Below, one piece after another: positions 32,484-40,299 of a stretch of 64,000 nucleotides of DNA. Source of the stretch: Bog-473 sp963838835 (GTDB lineage: Bacteria > Actinomycetota > Acidimicrobiia > Acidimicrobiales > RAAP-2); the NCBI GenBank assembly GCA_963838835.1, contig CAWITA010000027.1, positions 62,001 to 126,000 on the forward strand. The letters run 5' to 3'. The position numbers were made by a program, and so were the translations under genes. The notes beneath the pieces were generated by a model that worked only from the letters and a program-made list of their open reading frames with translations, searched no databases and was not told where the DNA came from. How positions within the stretch are numbered: the first letter of the stretch is position 1; every line of letters starts with the position of its first letter.

Positions 32484-33758
32484 GTGTCCGTCGTCGTCGT
32501 AGGGCTCCAGCACACGCAGGCCCCGCTGCCGCTGCTCGAAGCCACCGCCATCGCCGACGCCGACCTGCACAAGATGCTCGGCGCGCTGCGTCACTGCCGC
32601 AACGTCGAGGAGACGGTGGTGCTCTCGACGTGCCTGCGCACCGAGGTCTACGCGGTGGTCGACCGTTTCCACGACGCCGTGGCGGAGATCTACAACGTCC
32701 TCTCCGAGCAGTCGGGCCGGTCCGTCGAGGAGCTGTCGGCCCACGCGATCATCCGCTTCGACGACGACGTGACCTCGCACGTGTTCTCGGTGACGTCGGG
32801 GCTCGAGTCGATGGTGACCGGCGAGACCGAGGTGGTGGGACAGGTCCGCCGAGCCTTCGAGCGGGCCCAGGAGGAGGGGACGTGCGGCCCGGTCCTCTCG
32901 GCGCTCTTCCGGCACGCCTTGCAGACGGGCAAGCGGGTCCGGACCGAGACCGCCATCTCCAAAGGGACCACATCCTTCGCCCATGCCGCGGTGACCGTTG
33001 CCCGCGGCGAAGACCTCACGGGGCTGCGCGGCGCCCGTGTGGTGGTGGTCGGCGCCGGCGAGATGGGCCTCGGTGTGTGCCGGGCCCTGACGGACATCCC
33101 GCCCGACCACGCCCCGCAGCGTGTGGTCGTCGTCAACCGCTCGGCGGCGCGGGCGCGCGATCTGATGGGGGACGCCGCCGGCGGTCCGTTCGGGATGCGG
33201 GCGGCTCCGTTCGAGAGCATCTCGGCGGAGCTCGCCGACGCCGACGTCGTCTTGAGTGCGGTAGCCGCAGAGTCCCACGTGTTGTACGCGGAGGATTTCG
33301 CTGGAGTGACCGGCCCCTTGCTCGTGATCGACCTCGGGGTCCCGCGCAATGTCGACCCGGCGGTGGCCGCGCTGGCCGGCGTCACGCTGCTCGACATGGA
33401 CCGATTGAGCGCGTCGGTGGCCCGGGCCCTCGGTGACCGCGAGAAGGAATCCGTGGCCGCCCGCGCCATCGTCGCGACCGAGGTGGAGCGCTTCCGCACC
33501 GCCAGCCGCCAGCGTGGCGCCGCGCCCATCATCTCGTCGCTGCGGGCCCGCCTGGAGTCCCTCCGCGAGGCCGAGCTCGAGCGGCGCCGGGCCCAGCTGG
33601 CCGACCTGAGCGAGGAGGAGTGGGACCAGGTGGACGCGGCGACCAAGGCCGCCCTCTCCAAGATGCTGCACGAGCCCACGATGCTCTTGAAGGAGACGGC
33701 CGGCACGCCCCGCGGCGAGCGCCTCGTCGAGGCGCTGCGGATCCTCTTCGACCTGTAA
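32484..33758 (+). CDS. hemA: Glutamyl-tRNA reductase
   Basis: 424 residues from GTG 32484, with ribosome site AGGAGGG (32471-32477). The catalytic cysteine is in VVLSTCLRTEVYAV, the binding loop is GLESMVTGETEVVGQVRRAF, the NADPH domain contains ARVVVVGAGEMGLGVC, and the C-terminal dimerisation helices include SLRARLESLREAELER. It reduces glutamyl-tRNA to glutamate-1-semialdehyde, the first committed step of the C5 tetrapyrrole pathway. Head of the haem gene run and immediately downstream of rex. Confidence 0.95.
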   Translation: MSVVVVGLQHTQAPLPLLEATAIADADLHKMLGALRHCRNVEETVVLSTCLRTEVYAVVDRFHDAVAEIYNVLSEQSGRSVEELSAHAIIRFDDDVTSHVFSVTSGLESMVTGETEVVGQVRRAFERAQEEGTCGPVLSALFRHALQTGKRVRTETAISKGTTSFAHAAVTVARGEDLTGLRGARVVVVGAGEMGLGVCRALTDIPPDHAPQRVVVVNRSAARARDLMGDAAGGPFGMRAAPFESISAELADADVVLSAVAAESHVLYAEDFAGVTGPLLVIDLGVPRNVDPAVAALAGVTLLDMDRLSASVARALGDREKESVAARAIVATEVERFRTASRQRGAAPIISSLRARLESLREAELERRRAQLADLSEEEWDQVDAATKAALSKMLHEPTMLLKETAGTPRGERLVEALRILFDL

Positions 33759-33800
33759 TCGGGGTCGTGGGGGTCGACGCGACCATGGGATAGTCGGGCC

Positions 33801-34765
33801 ATGGCAACCATCCGCCTGGCCACCCGCGGCTCGCCGCTCGCCCTGCGCCAGACCGACATGGTCTCCGCCTTCCTGCGCCGGGCCCACCCCGGGCTCGAGG
33901 TGGAGCCGATCGTCGTCCGCACGCGGGTGACCAGGATGCGTCGGTCCCCCTGGACCAGATCGGCGGCCAGGGCGTCTTCGTGACCGAAGTGGAGGCGGCG
34001 GTGGCCGACCGCAGGGCCGACGCCGCCGTGCACTCGGCCAAGGACATGCCCTCGACGATGACACCCCGTCTCGTCCTCGGGGCGGTGCTGCCGCGAGCCG
34101 ACGCTCGGGACGGCCTGATCGGATGCACGCTGGCCGCCCTCCCACCGGGCGCTCTCGTCGCCACCGGTTCGGCCCGGCGTCGGGCGCAGCTGGCCTATCT
34201 CCGTCCCGACCTCGTCTTCACCCAGCTACGCGGCAACATGGGCCGCCGCGTTGCGATTGGCGAGGACGGGAGCGTGTCCGCCGTCGTGGTCGCCGTCGCC
34301 GCCATGGAACGCCTCGGCTGGGAAAGCCGGCTAAGCGACGTGCTCGATCCGGTCGACGTCCTGCCCCAGGCCGGGCAGGGCGTCATCGCCGTGCAGTGCC
34401 GCGCCGCCGACGACGACACCCGCCGGTTGCTCGCCGCGATCGACCACCGGCCGACTCACCGGGCCCTCCGCGCCGAGCGGGCTGTGCTGGCGACCCTCGG
34501 AGGGAGCTGCACGGTGCCCGTCGGGGCGTTCGCCGAGGCGACGGACCGCAGCGACGCGACGGACCGCGGTCACGACGCGTCGCTGCGGGTGTCGGGCCTG
34601 GTGGCCAGCGGCGACGGGCGTACGGTGATCCGCATGACGCGCACGGGCGACGACCCCGAAGTGCTGGGGGCTGCGCTGGCGCGGGCACTGCTCGAGGGGG
34701 GCGCGGCGGCCGTCGACGGCTTCGATGGCGCCCAGGACGCGGTGACGGGGGACGCCACGCCGTGA
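33801..34765 (+). pseudogene. hemC: Porphobilinogen deaminase, interrupted by a one-base frameshift
   Basis: ATG 33801 starts a typical HemC (IRLATRGSPLALRQTDMVS ... VEPIVVRT). At about 33921-33928 one base is missing. The frame then ends early, while the downstream frame continues as GDQDASVPLDQIGGQGVFVT (coding from ~33926) to TGA 34763-34765. It includes HSAKDMPS, TGSARRRAQL, QPQAGQG-like VLPQAGQGVIAVQC, and the dipyrromethane cofactor Cys in LGGSCTVPVGAF. Joined length is ~320 residues, normal for the family. The enzyme joins four porphobilinogens into hydroxymethylbilane. All domains are intact and the gene is essential, so an indel error in the sequence is the likeliest explanation. GTGA overlap with the next gene. 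Confidence 0.88.
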
Positions 34766-36285
34766 CCGTCTACCTGGTGGGGGCCGGCCCCGGTGATCCC
34801 GGGCTCCTCACCCGCCGCGGCGCGCAACTGCTGGGCCGGGCCGACGTCGTACTGCACGACCGCCTCGTGAGCAGCGCCATCCTCGACCTGGTGCCCCCGA
34901 CGGCGCGGTTGATCGATGTCGGCAAGGATGCCGACACGCCGGACGGAGGCACCGGGCGCCAGGACGAGATCGACCGCCTGCTCGTCGAGCACGGGCGGGA
35001 GTCGGCGGTCGTGGTGCGCCTCAAGGGGGGCGACCCGTTCCTCTTCGGCCGGGGGGGTGAGGAGATCGAGGTGCTGGCCGAGGCCGGCATCCCCTGGGAG
35101 GTGGTCCCCGGTGTCACCTCCGCCTTCGGCGTCCCCGCCGCGGTCGGCATCCCCGTGACCCAACGGGGCCTGGCCTCGTCGGTCACCGTGGTGACGGGCC
35201 GGGTCGGCGAAGCCGGCGATGGGGGTGAGGCCGGCGGACCCGACTGGGAGGCGCTGGCACGGGTCGGCGGGACATTGGTGATCCTCATGGGCATGACCAC
35301 GCGGGCGGCCATCGCCGCCGCGTTGGTGCGGGCAGGACGGGCGCTCGACACGCCGGTCGCCGTCATTGCGCGCGGAACGACGCCGTCCCAGCGAGTGGTG
35401 CGCACCACGCTGGCCGGCCTGGAGGGCGTCGACCTGGGCCCCCCAGCGGTCATCGTTGTCGGCCCCGTGGCCGCGCTGGGTGCCGACACGGAGCGCGCAG
35501 GAGCCGAGGGGCCGCTGGCGGGGCGCACGGTGGTCGTGACGCGCTCGGGCTCGCGCGCCCGGGGCCTCGTCGATCGCCTCGTGCGGGCGGGGGCACACGC
35601 TCTGGAGCTCCCCCTGACGCGCCAGGTCGAGGCCGCCGACGGCGGCGACGCGTTGCGCGCCGCGGCCGCGGAGGTGGGCGACTATCGCTGGGTCGTGCTC
35701 ACGTCCGTCAACGCGGTCGCGCGCTTCATGGGCGCGCTGCGCGACGCCCGGGCCCTCGGGCACGTGCTGGTGGCCGCCGTCGGCCCGACCACCGCCGACG
35801 CGTTGCGCCTGGCCGGTCTCGAGCCCGACCTCGTGCCGGCCGAGCACAGCGCCCGGGCGCTCGTCGAGGTGTTCCCGGCCCTCGAGGCCGGTGGCAGCGA
35901 CCGCGTCCTCTTTCCTTGTGCCGATCTGGCGCCCGACACCATCGCGGAGGGGCTGGGCGAGAAAGGGTGGCGGGTCGACCGTATTGAGGCCTACCGCACG
36001 GTGCCCCTCTCGGTTCCGGACCCCGCGTTGCTCGAGCGCGTGGCGGCGGCGGACGCGCTCACGCTTGCCGCAACCTCCACGGTCGAGGCGTTCGTGGCGC
36101 TGCGCACCCCCGCGGGCGCACCCGTGCGTGCGCCCGGGCACGTGGTCTGCATCGGGCCCACGACGGCCGCGGCGGCACGGGCCGCTGGGCTCGAGGGCGT
36201 GCACGAGGCCTGGGGGTCGTCCGCCGAGGGCATCGTCGCCGAACTGGTCGGCCACTTCGGCCCCGGCCATGACGCCGGCCCCTAG
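34762..36285 (+). CDS. hemD: Uroporphyrinogen-III C-methyltransferase/uroporphyrinogen-III synthase fusion
   Basis: 507 residues in two parts. Residues ~1-245 are CobA/SUMT: VYLVGAGPGDPGLLTRRGA, VRLKGGDPFLFGRGGEE, VVPGVTSAFGVPAAVGIPVT and VILMGM. Residues ~255-505 are HemD: RTVVVTRSGSRARGLVDRL, VLTSVNAV, AAVGPTTADALRLAGL and AATSTVEAF. The fusion makes uroporphyrinogen III and can methylate it to precorrin-2, feeding sirohaem or cobalamin as well as haem. GTG 34762 overlaps the hemC stop. The same fused gene occupies this position in mycobacteria and Streptomyces. Confidence 0.93.
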   Translation: MTVYLVGAGPGDPGLLTRRGAQLLGRADVVLHDRLVSSAILDLVPPTARLIDVGKDADTPDGGTGRQDEIDRLLVEHGRESAVVVRLKGGDPFLFGRGGEEIEVLAEAGIPWEVVPGVTSAFGVPAAVGIPVTQRGLASSVTVVTGRVGEAGDGGEAGGPDWEALARVGGTLVILMGMTTRAAIAAALVRAGRALDTPVAVIARGTTPSQRVVRTTLAGLEGVDLGPPAVIVVGPVAALGADTERAGAEGPLAGRTVVVTRSGSRARGLVDRLVRAGAHALELPLTRQVEAADGGDALRAAAAEVGDYRWVVLTSVNAVARFMGALRDARALGHVLVAAVGPTTADALRLAGLEPDLVPAEHSARALVEVFPALEAGGSDRVLFPCADLAPDTIAEGLGEKGWRVDRIEAYRTVPLSVPDPALLERVAAADALTLAATSTVEAFVALRTPAGAPVRAPGHVVCIGPTTAAAARAAGLEGVHEAWGSSAEGIVAELVGHFGPGHDAGP

Positions 36286-36295
36286 GCTTGCCGCC

Positions 36296-37312
36296 ATGGC
36301 CGACGCCGCGGTGAGCACGCCGGATTCGGGAGCTTTCGCCACCCGCCGGCTTCGCCGGCTGCGCCGCACCCCTGCGCTCCGGCGCCTGGTCGCCGAGACG
36401 CGCCTCGGGGTGGACGACCTCGTGGCCCCGTTGTTCGTGCGCGAGGGGACCGACGCGCCGATCCCCATCGCGTCCATGCCCGGCGAGGTGCAACACACCG
36501 TCGACTCCCTCGTGGTCGAGGCCAAGCGGCTCGTCTCGCTCGGTCTTCCCGGGCTCATCCTCTTCGGTGTGCCCGCCCGGAAGGACCCGCAGGGCAGCGC
36601 GGCCTGGGACCCCGAGGGCGTGGTGCAGGTCGCACTGCGCGCCGTGCGCGACGCGGTCGGCGACGAGCTCGTCCTCATGGCGGACCTGTGCCTGGACGAG
36701 TACACCGACCATGGGCACTGCGGCGTGCTCGGCCCCTCGGGCGAGGTGCTCAACGACGCGACGCTCGAGCTGTACCAGCGTGTCGCGCTGGCCCAGGCCG
36801 AGTCGGGGGCCGACGTGGTCGCCCCGAGCGGGATGATGGACCGGCAGGTGGCCGCGATCCGTGCCGCGTTGGACGGGGCCGGCCACGATCAGGTCGCCAT
36901 CCTGGCCTACGCGTCCAAGTACGCGTCCGCCCTCTACGGCCCCTTCCGCGACGCGGTCGACGTCACCATCGCCGGGGGCGGCGACCGCCGGGCCTACCAG
37001 CAGGACCCGCGCAACGGGCGCGAGGCGCTGGCGGAGATCACCCTCGATCTGACCGAGGGCGCCGACATGATCATGGTCAAGCCCGCCATGACCTCTCTCG
37101 ACGTGTTGGCCCTCGTCCGCCGCCGCGTGGCCGTCCCGCTCGCCGCCTACCACGTCAGCGGCGAGTTCGCGATGGTCAAGGCCGCCGCGGCAGCGGGATG
37201 GATCGACGGGCCGGCGGTGGCCCTGGAGCAGCTGACCGTCCTCAAGCGGGCCGGCGCCGACTTCATCCTCACCTACTTCGCGGCAGAGGTGGCCGAGGCG
37301 CTCGGTGGCTGA
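36296..37312 (+). CDS. hemB: Delta-aminolevulinic acid dehydratase (porphobilinogen synthase)
   Basis: 338 residues from ATG 36296. The start motif FATRRLRRLRRTPALRRLV, metal region MADLCLDEYTDHGHCGVL, first active-site Lys in ILAYASKYASALYGPFR, and Schiff-base Lys in MIMVKPAMTSLDVL are all present. The metal motif has only part of the zinc-site cysteines (CLD in place of CxC), as in Mg-type or metal-independent enzymes. It condenses two ALA molecules. TAGGCT (36283-36288) is 7 nt before the ATG, so an internal leaderless promoter is possible. Its end overlaps hemL by 8 bp. Confidence 0.94.
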   Translation: MADAAVSTPDSGAFATRRLRRLRRTPALRRLVAETRLGVDDLVAPLFVREGTDAPIPIASMPGEVQHTVDSLVVEAKRLVSLGLPGLILFGVPARKDPQGSAAWDPEGVVQVALRAVRDAVGDELVLMADLCLDEYTDHGHCGVLGPSGEVLNDATLELYQRVALAQAESGADVVAPSGMMDRQVAAIRAALDGAGHDQVAILAYASKYASALYGPFRDAVDVTIAGGGDRRAYQQDPRNGREALAEITLDLTEGADMIMVKPAMTSLDVLALVRRRVAVPLAAYHVSGEFAMVKAAAAAGWIDGPAVALEQLTVLKRAGADFILTYFAAEVAEALGG

Positions 37313-38609
37313 GACGCCTGCGGCGTCGAACGCGGAGTGGTTCGCTCGGGCGCGGCGTGCCATCCCGGGCGGGGTGGACTCGCCTGTCCGCTCCTTCGCC
37401 TCGGTGGGCGGCACGCCCTACACCGTCCTCTCGGGCCAAGGCGCCTGGGTGACGGACGCCGAGGGAAACCGCTACATCGACCTCGTCCAGTCCTACGGCG
37501 CGGTGCTGCTCGGCCACGCGCACCCGGCGGTCACCGGGGCGATCACCCTGGCCGCCGCCCGCGGCACGACGTTCGGCGCGCCGACGCCGGGCGAGGTCCT
37601 CCTGGCCGAAGCGATCTGCGCCCGGGTGCCCGGCTGTGAGCAGGTGCGCCTGGTCTCGTCGGGGACGGAGGCGGCCATGAGCGCGGTCCGCCTCGCCCGA
37701 GGGGTGACCGGGCGCGACCGCGTGGTCAAGTTCGACGGCTGCTACCACGGGCATTCCGATAGCTTGCTGGCCGGCGGCGGCAGCGGCGTGGCCATGCTCG
37801 GCCTGCCGGGCTCGGTCGGCGTTTCCGCCGGCGCCGTGGCCGACACGGAGGTCGTTCCCTACAACGTCGTGCCGACCCTCGACGAGCGCGTCGCGTGCGT
37901 GATCGTCGAGCCGGTCGCGGCCAACATGAATCTGGTCGCACCCGCGCCGGGGTTCCTCGAGGGGCTGCGCGCCGCCTGCGACGCCACGGGGGCGCTTCTC
38001 GTTTTCGACGAGGTCATCACCGGCTTTCGCCTCGGCCCGGCCGGGGCCACCGGACGCTTCGGCGTGAGACCCGACCTCTGGTGCTTCGGCAAGGTGATCG
38101 GCGGCGGGCTGCCGGTCGGCGCTTTCGGCGGGGGACGTGACCTCATGGCCGAGCTGGCGCCGTCCGGCCCGGTGTACCAGGCGGGCACCTTGTCGGGGAA
38201 TCCGATCGCGACCGCCGCGGGCCTGGCCGTGCTGCGCGCGGTGGAGCCGGCGGACTACGAGGAGCTGGCCGCTCGTGCCGCCGTCTTCGCCAAGGATCTC
38301 GAGTCGGCGTTGTCCTCGGGCGGCCTGGCCGCCGCCGCGCCGGCGGTGGGGCCGCTGGTCGGCCTTTTCGTGGCCCCCGGTGACGCGGCGCCGATCGTGC
38401 CACCCATCGACTATGAGGGAGCCCGCGTCCTCGCCGGCAACGGCACGTACGGCCGCTTCTTCCACGCCATGTTGCGGCGCGGCGTGGCACTGGCCCCCGG
38501 TCCCTACGAGATCATGTTCCCCGGCCTGGCCCATGACGACGCCGTGCTGGCCCGGGTGGTCGAGGCGGGGTGGGAGGCCGCGGCCGAGGTCAGCGACGAG
38601 TCTGGCTGA
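37305..38609 (+). CDS. hemL: Glutamate-1-semialdehyde 2,1-aminomutase
   Basis: 434 residues, class-III aminotransferase fold. Signature pieces are ARRAIPGGVDSPVRSF, RLVSSGTEAAMSAVRLARG, FDGCYHGHSDSLL, LLVFDEVITGFR, and the PLP lysine in CFGKVIGGGLPVGAFGG. It moves the amino group of glutamate-1-semialdehyde to give 5-aminolevulinate, the product of HemA being its substrate and its product going to HemB. GTG 37305 overlaps the hemB stop by 8 bp. Confidence 0.95.
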   Translation: MAETPAASNAEWFARARRAIPGGVDSPVRSFASVGGTPYTVLSGQGAWVTDAEGNRYIDLVQSYGAVLLGHAHPAVTGAITLAAARGTTFGAPTPGEVLLAEAICARVPGCEQVRLVSSGTEAAMSAVRLARGVTGRDRVVKFDGCYHGHSDSLLAGGGSGVAMLGLPGSVGVSAGAVADTEVVPYNVVPTLDERVACVIVEPVAANMNLVAPAPGFLEGLRAACDATGALLVFDEVITGFRLGPAGATGRFGVRPDLWCFGKVIGGGLPVGAFGGGRDLMAELAPSGPVYQAGTLSGNPIATAAGLAVLRAVEPADYEELAARAAVFAKDLESALSSGGLAAAAPAVGPLVGLFVAPGDAAPIVPPIDYEGARVLAGNGTYGRFFHAMLRRGVALAPGPYEIMFPGLAHDDAVLARVVEAGWEAAAEVSDESG

Positions 38610-38668
38610 CCGGACCCGGTCCGTCCCGGCAGGAGGGCTACCGGGCGGGAGCGTCTGTTCAGAGGGAC

Positions 38669-40186
38669 TCAGAGGGAGCGGATGACGGCGTCGGGACCCA
38701 TCGCGATGACGGGCTGCAGCGCCGGGTTCAGCCACCGCAGCACGGCATCGAGGTCCGAGAGGGGGAGGGAGACGCAGCCGTCGGTGGGGCCGCCGGTCTC
38801 GGCGTGCAAGAAGATGGCCGACCCGTAGGGACCGGCCGGGGGTGTGTTGAAGTCGATCACGGCGAAGGACGGATAGGCGTTGCCCTCGGTCCACAGGGCC
38901 TCGGAGTCGCCGCCGAAGGGCGGGGTGGCCCCGCAGGGCACGTGCTGGAAGGTGTTGTAAGTCGGGCTGGCCGGGTCCTCGTCCCACCAGTCGCCGCAGA
39001 CGAGCTGGTGGTAGGCGAACTGTGTGCCCGGGTCGGGGTCGGTGCCGTACATGGTCGGCCCGATGCCGTACAGGCCTTCCGGTGTGGTGCCGTCCCCCTC
39101 CGTCCGGCTCGACCCGGGGAGCCAACCGTTGACGCCGTCGCCGGCCGGCATGGGCGCGAAGACCTCGTACCAGCCCGCGCCGTCGTTCTCGTAGGCGGTG
39201 AGCGTGGCCGTCGAGCTGGCGGAGCTCGGCGCGTCGACGATGATCACCTGTTGCGCGCCGCCGGTCGAGGCCAGCTGGTCGACCAAGAGCGGGTTGATGT
39301 CCGTGGTGGCCGAGCCGTCGAAGGAAGCCGAGCCGAAGGTGAAGACTCCGCCGTCGGTGGCCACGAGCCAGTACCCTCCGCCAGACGGCGCCGCCGCCAT
39401 GCCGTCGACCGGTTGATTGAGCTGAACGCCGCCCGTCGAGCCCCAGAACGGGGCGTCACCGTAGGCGAAGATGCCGCCGTCCGCCGCGACGAGCCAGTAA
39501 CCGCCGCCGGCCGGGGCCGCCGCCATGCCCACCACGGGCTGGTCGAGGCGGATGGAGCCAGTCGATCCGAAGAACTGTGCGTCGCCGTAGCTGAAGATGC
39601 CGCCGTCCGCCGCGACGAGCCAGTACCCCTGGCCCGAAGGCGTCGCTGCCATGCCCACCACGGGCTGGTTGAGGCGGATGGAGCCAGTTGATCCGAAGAA
39701 CCGTGCGTCGCCGTAGCTGAAGACCCCGCCGTCTTCGGCGACCAGCCAGTACCCCCGCCCAGACGGCGTGGACGCCGATCCCACGATTGGCGCGTTGAGC
39801 TTGAGGGCGCCGGCCGAGCCCCAGAACCCGGCGTCGCCGAAGCTGAAGACGCCCCCGTCGGAAGCCACGAGCCAGTACCCGTCGCCGGAGGGCGTGGCCG
39901 CCAGGCCCACGATCGGTGCGTTGAGTGGTTGCCCCATCATGTTCCCGTAGGAGTGCGCCTCCCCGAAGGGGTAGACACCGCCCGTGGACGAGGCGACCCA
40001 GTAGCCCTGGCCGTCGGGCGTCGCCGCGAGCGCAACGGCGCGCAGCGCAACGGGCACCGCGGCCGAGGTGGCCGGCGGATCAGGCGCCTCGCCCACGAGA
40101 GGGCTGAGCAGCAGAACGGCAGCGAGCAGAGTGGACCGCCGGCGGGCGGTGGTCGGGAACAGCAGGGTCATGAGACTACGTGTCAT
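38669..40186 (-). CDS. Secreted protein with six propeller-like repeats and L,D-transpeptidase domain
   Basis: 505 residues. A signal peptide is visible at ~15-45 (RRRSTLLAAVLLLSPLVGEA, cleavage near TSAA). Residues ~51-302 are six tandem 42-residue repeats with consensus VGMAATPSGxGYWLVAxDGG(I/V)FSYGDAxFxGSTG. A YkuD-like L,D-transpeptidase domain follows (~305-505), with AIFLHAETGGPTDGCVSL: the His and the catalytic Cys; the usual SHGC reads TDGC, as in an actinobacterial subgroup. It should cross-link peptidoglycan or attach material to it outside the membrane. The repeats probably form a beta-propeller binding wall or surface polymer. Monocistronic. Confidence 0.85.
   Translation of the reverse strand: MTRSLMTLLFPTTARRRSTLLAAVLLLSPLVGEAPDPPATSAAVPVALRAVALAATPDGQGYWVASSTGGVYPFGEAHSYGNMMGQPLNAPIVGLAATPSGDGYWLVASDGGVFSFGDAGFWGSAGALKLNAPIVGSASTPSGRGYWLVAEDGGVFSYGDARFFGSTGSIRLNQPVVGMAATPSGQGYWLVAADGGIFSYGDAQFFGSTGSIRLDQPVVGMAAAPAGGGYWLVAADGGIFAYGDAPFWGSTGGVQLNQPVDGMAAAPSGGGYWLVATDGGVFTFGSASFDGSATTDINPLLVDQLASTGGAQQVIIVDAPSSASSTATLTAYENDGAGWYEVFAPMPAGDGVNGWLPGSSRTEGDGTTPEGLYGIGPTMYGTDPDPGTQFAYHQLVCGDWWDEDPASPTYNTFQHVPCGATPPFGGDSEALWTEGNAYPSFAVIDFNTPPAGPYGSAIFLHAETGGPTDGCVSLPLSDLDAVLRWLNPALQPVIAMGPDAVIRSL
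39281..40036 (-). repeat. Six tandem 126-bp repeats (42-aa blades)
   Basis: The repeats encode GYWLVA(S/A/E/T)DGG(V/I)F blades. Blades 3 and 4 are nearly identical (FFGSTGSIRL in both), indicating recent duplication or gene conversion; the first blade is the most divergent. Confidence 0.8.
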
Positions 40187-40254
40187 CTGGAAGGGACAAC
40201 ATGTCGCCGAGCCGTCGGAATTGTCCGCGGACGAGGCGGTAGCTCGACAGCGAA

Positions 40255-40299
40255 ATTGAAAACGCTCCCCGCGGCGGGTCGGCCCGCGTGAGCGCCGCT
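40255..40299 (-). terminator. Possible terminator after the geranylgeranyl-reductase gene
   Basis: On the minus strand GCGGG-ccga-CCCGC is followed a few bases later by GCGTTTTC, a short T-run. It sits right after the stop at 40299. The remainder of the 40187-40298 gap must contain the promoter of the transpeptidase gene, which I cannot place. Confidence 0.3.

Noticed and set aside
39281..40036. Regular repeats considered as a CRISPR array
   Set aside because: The period is 126 bp, in frame, and encodes protein blades; there are no short repeats with unique spacers and no cas genes.
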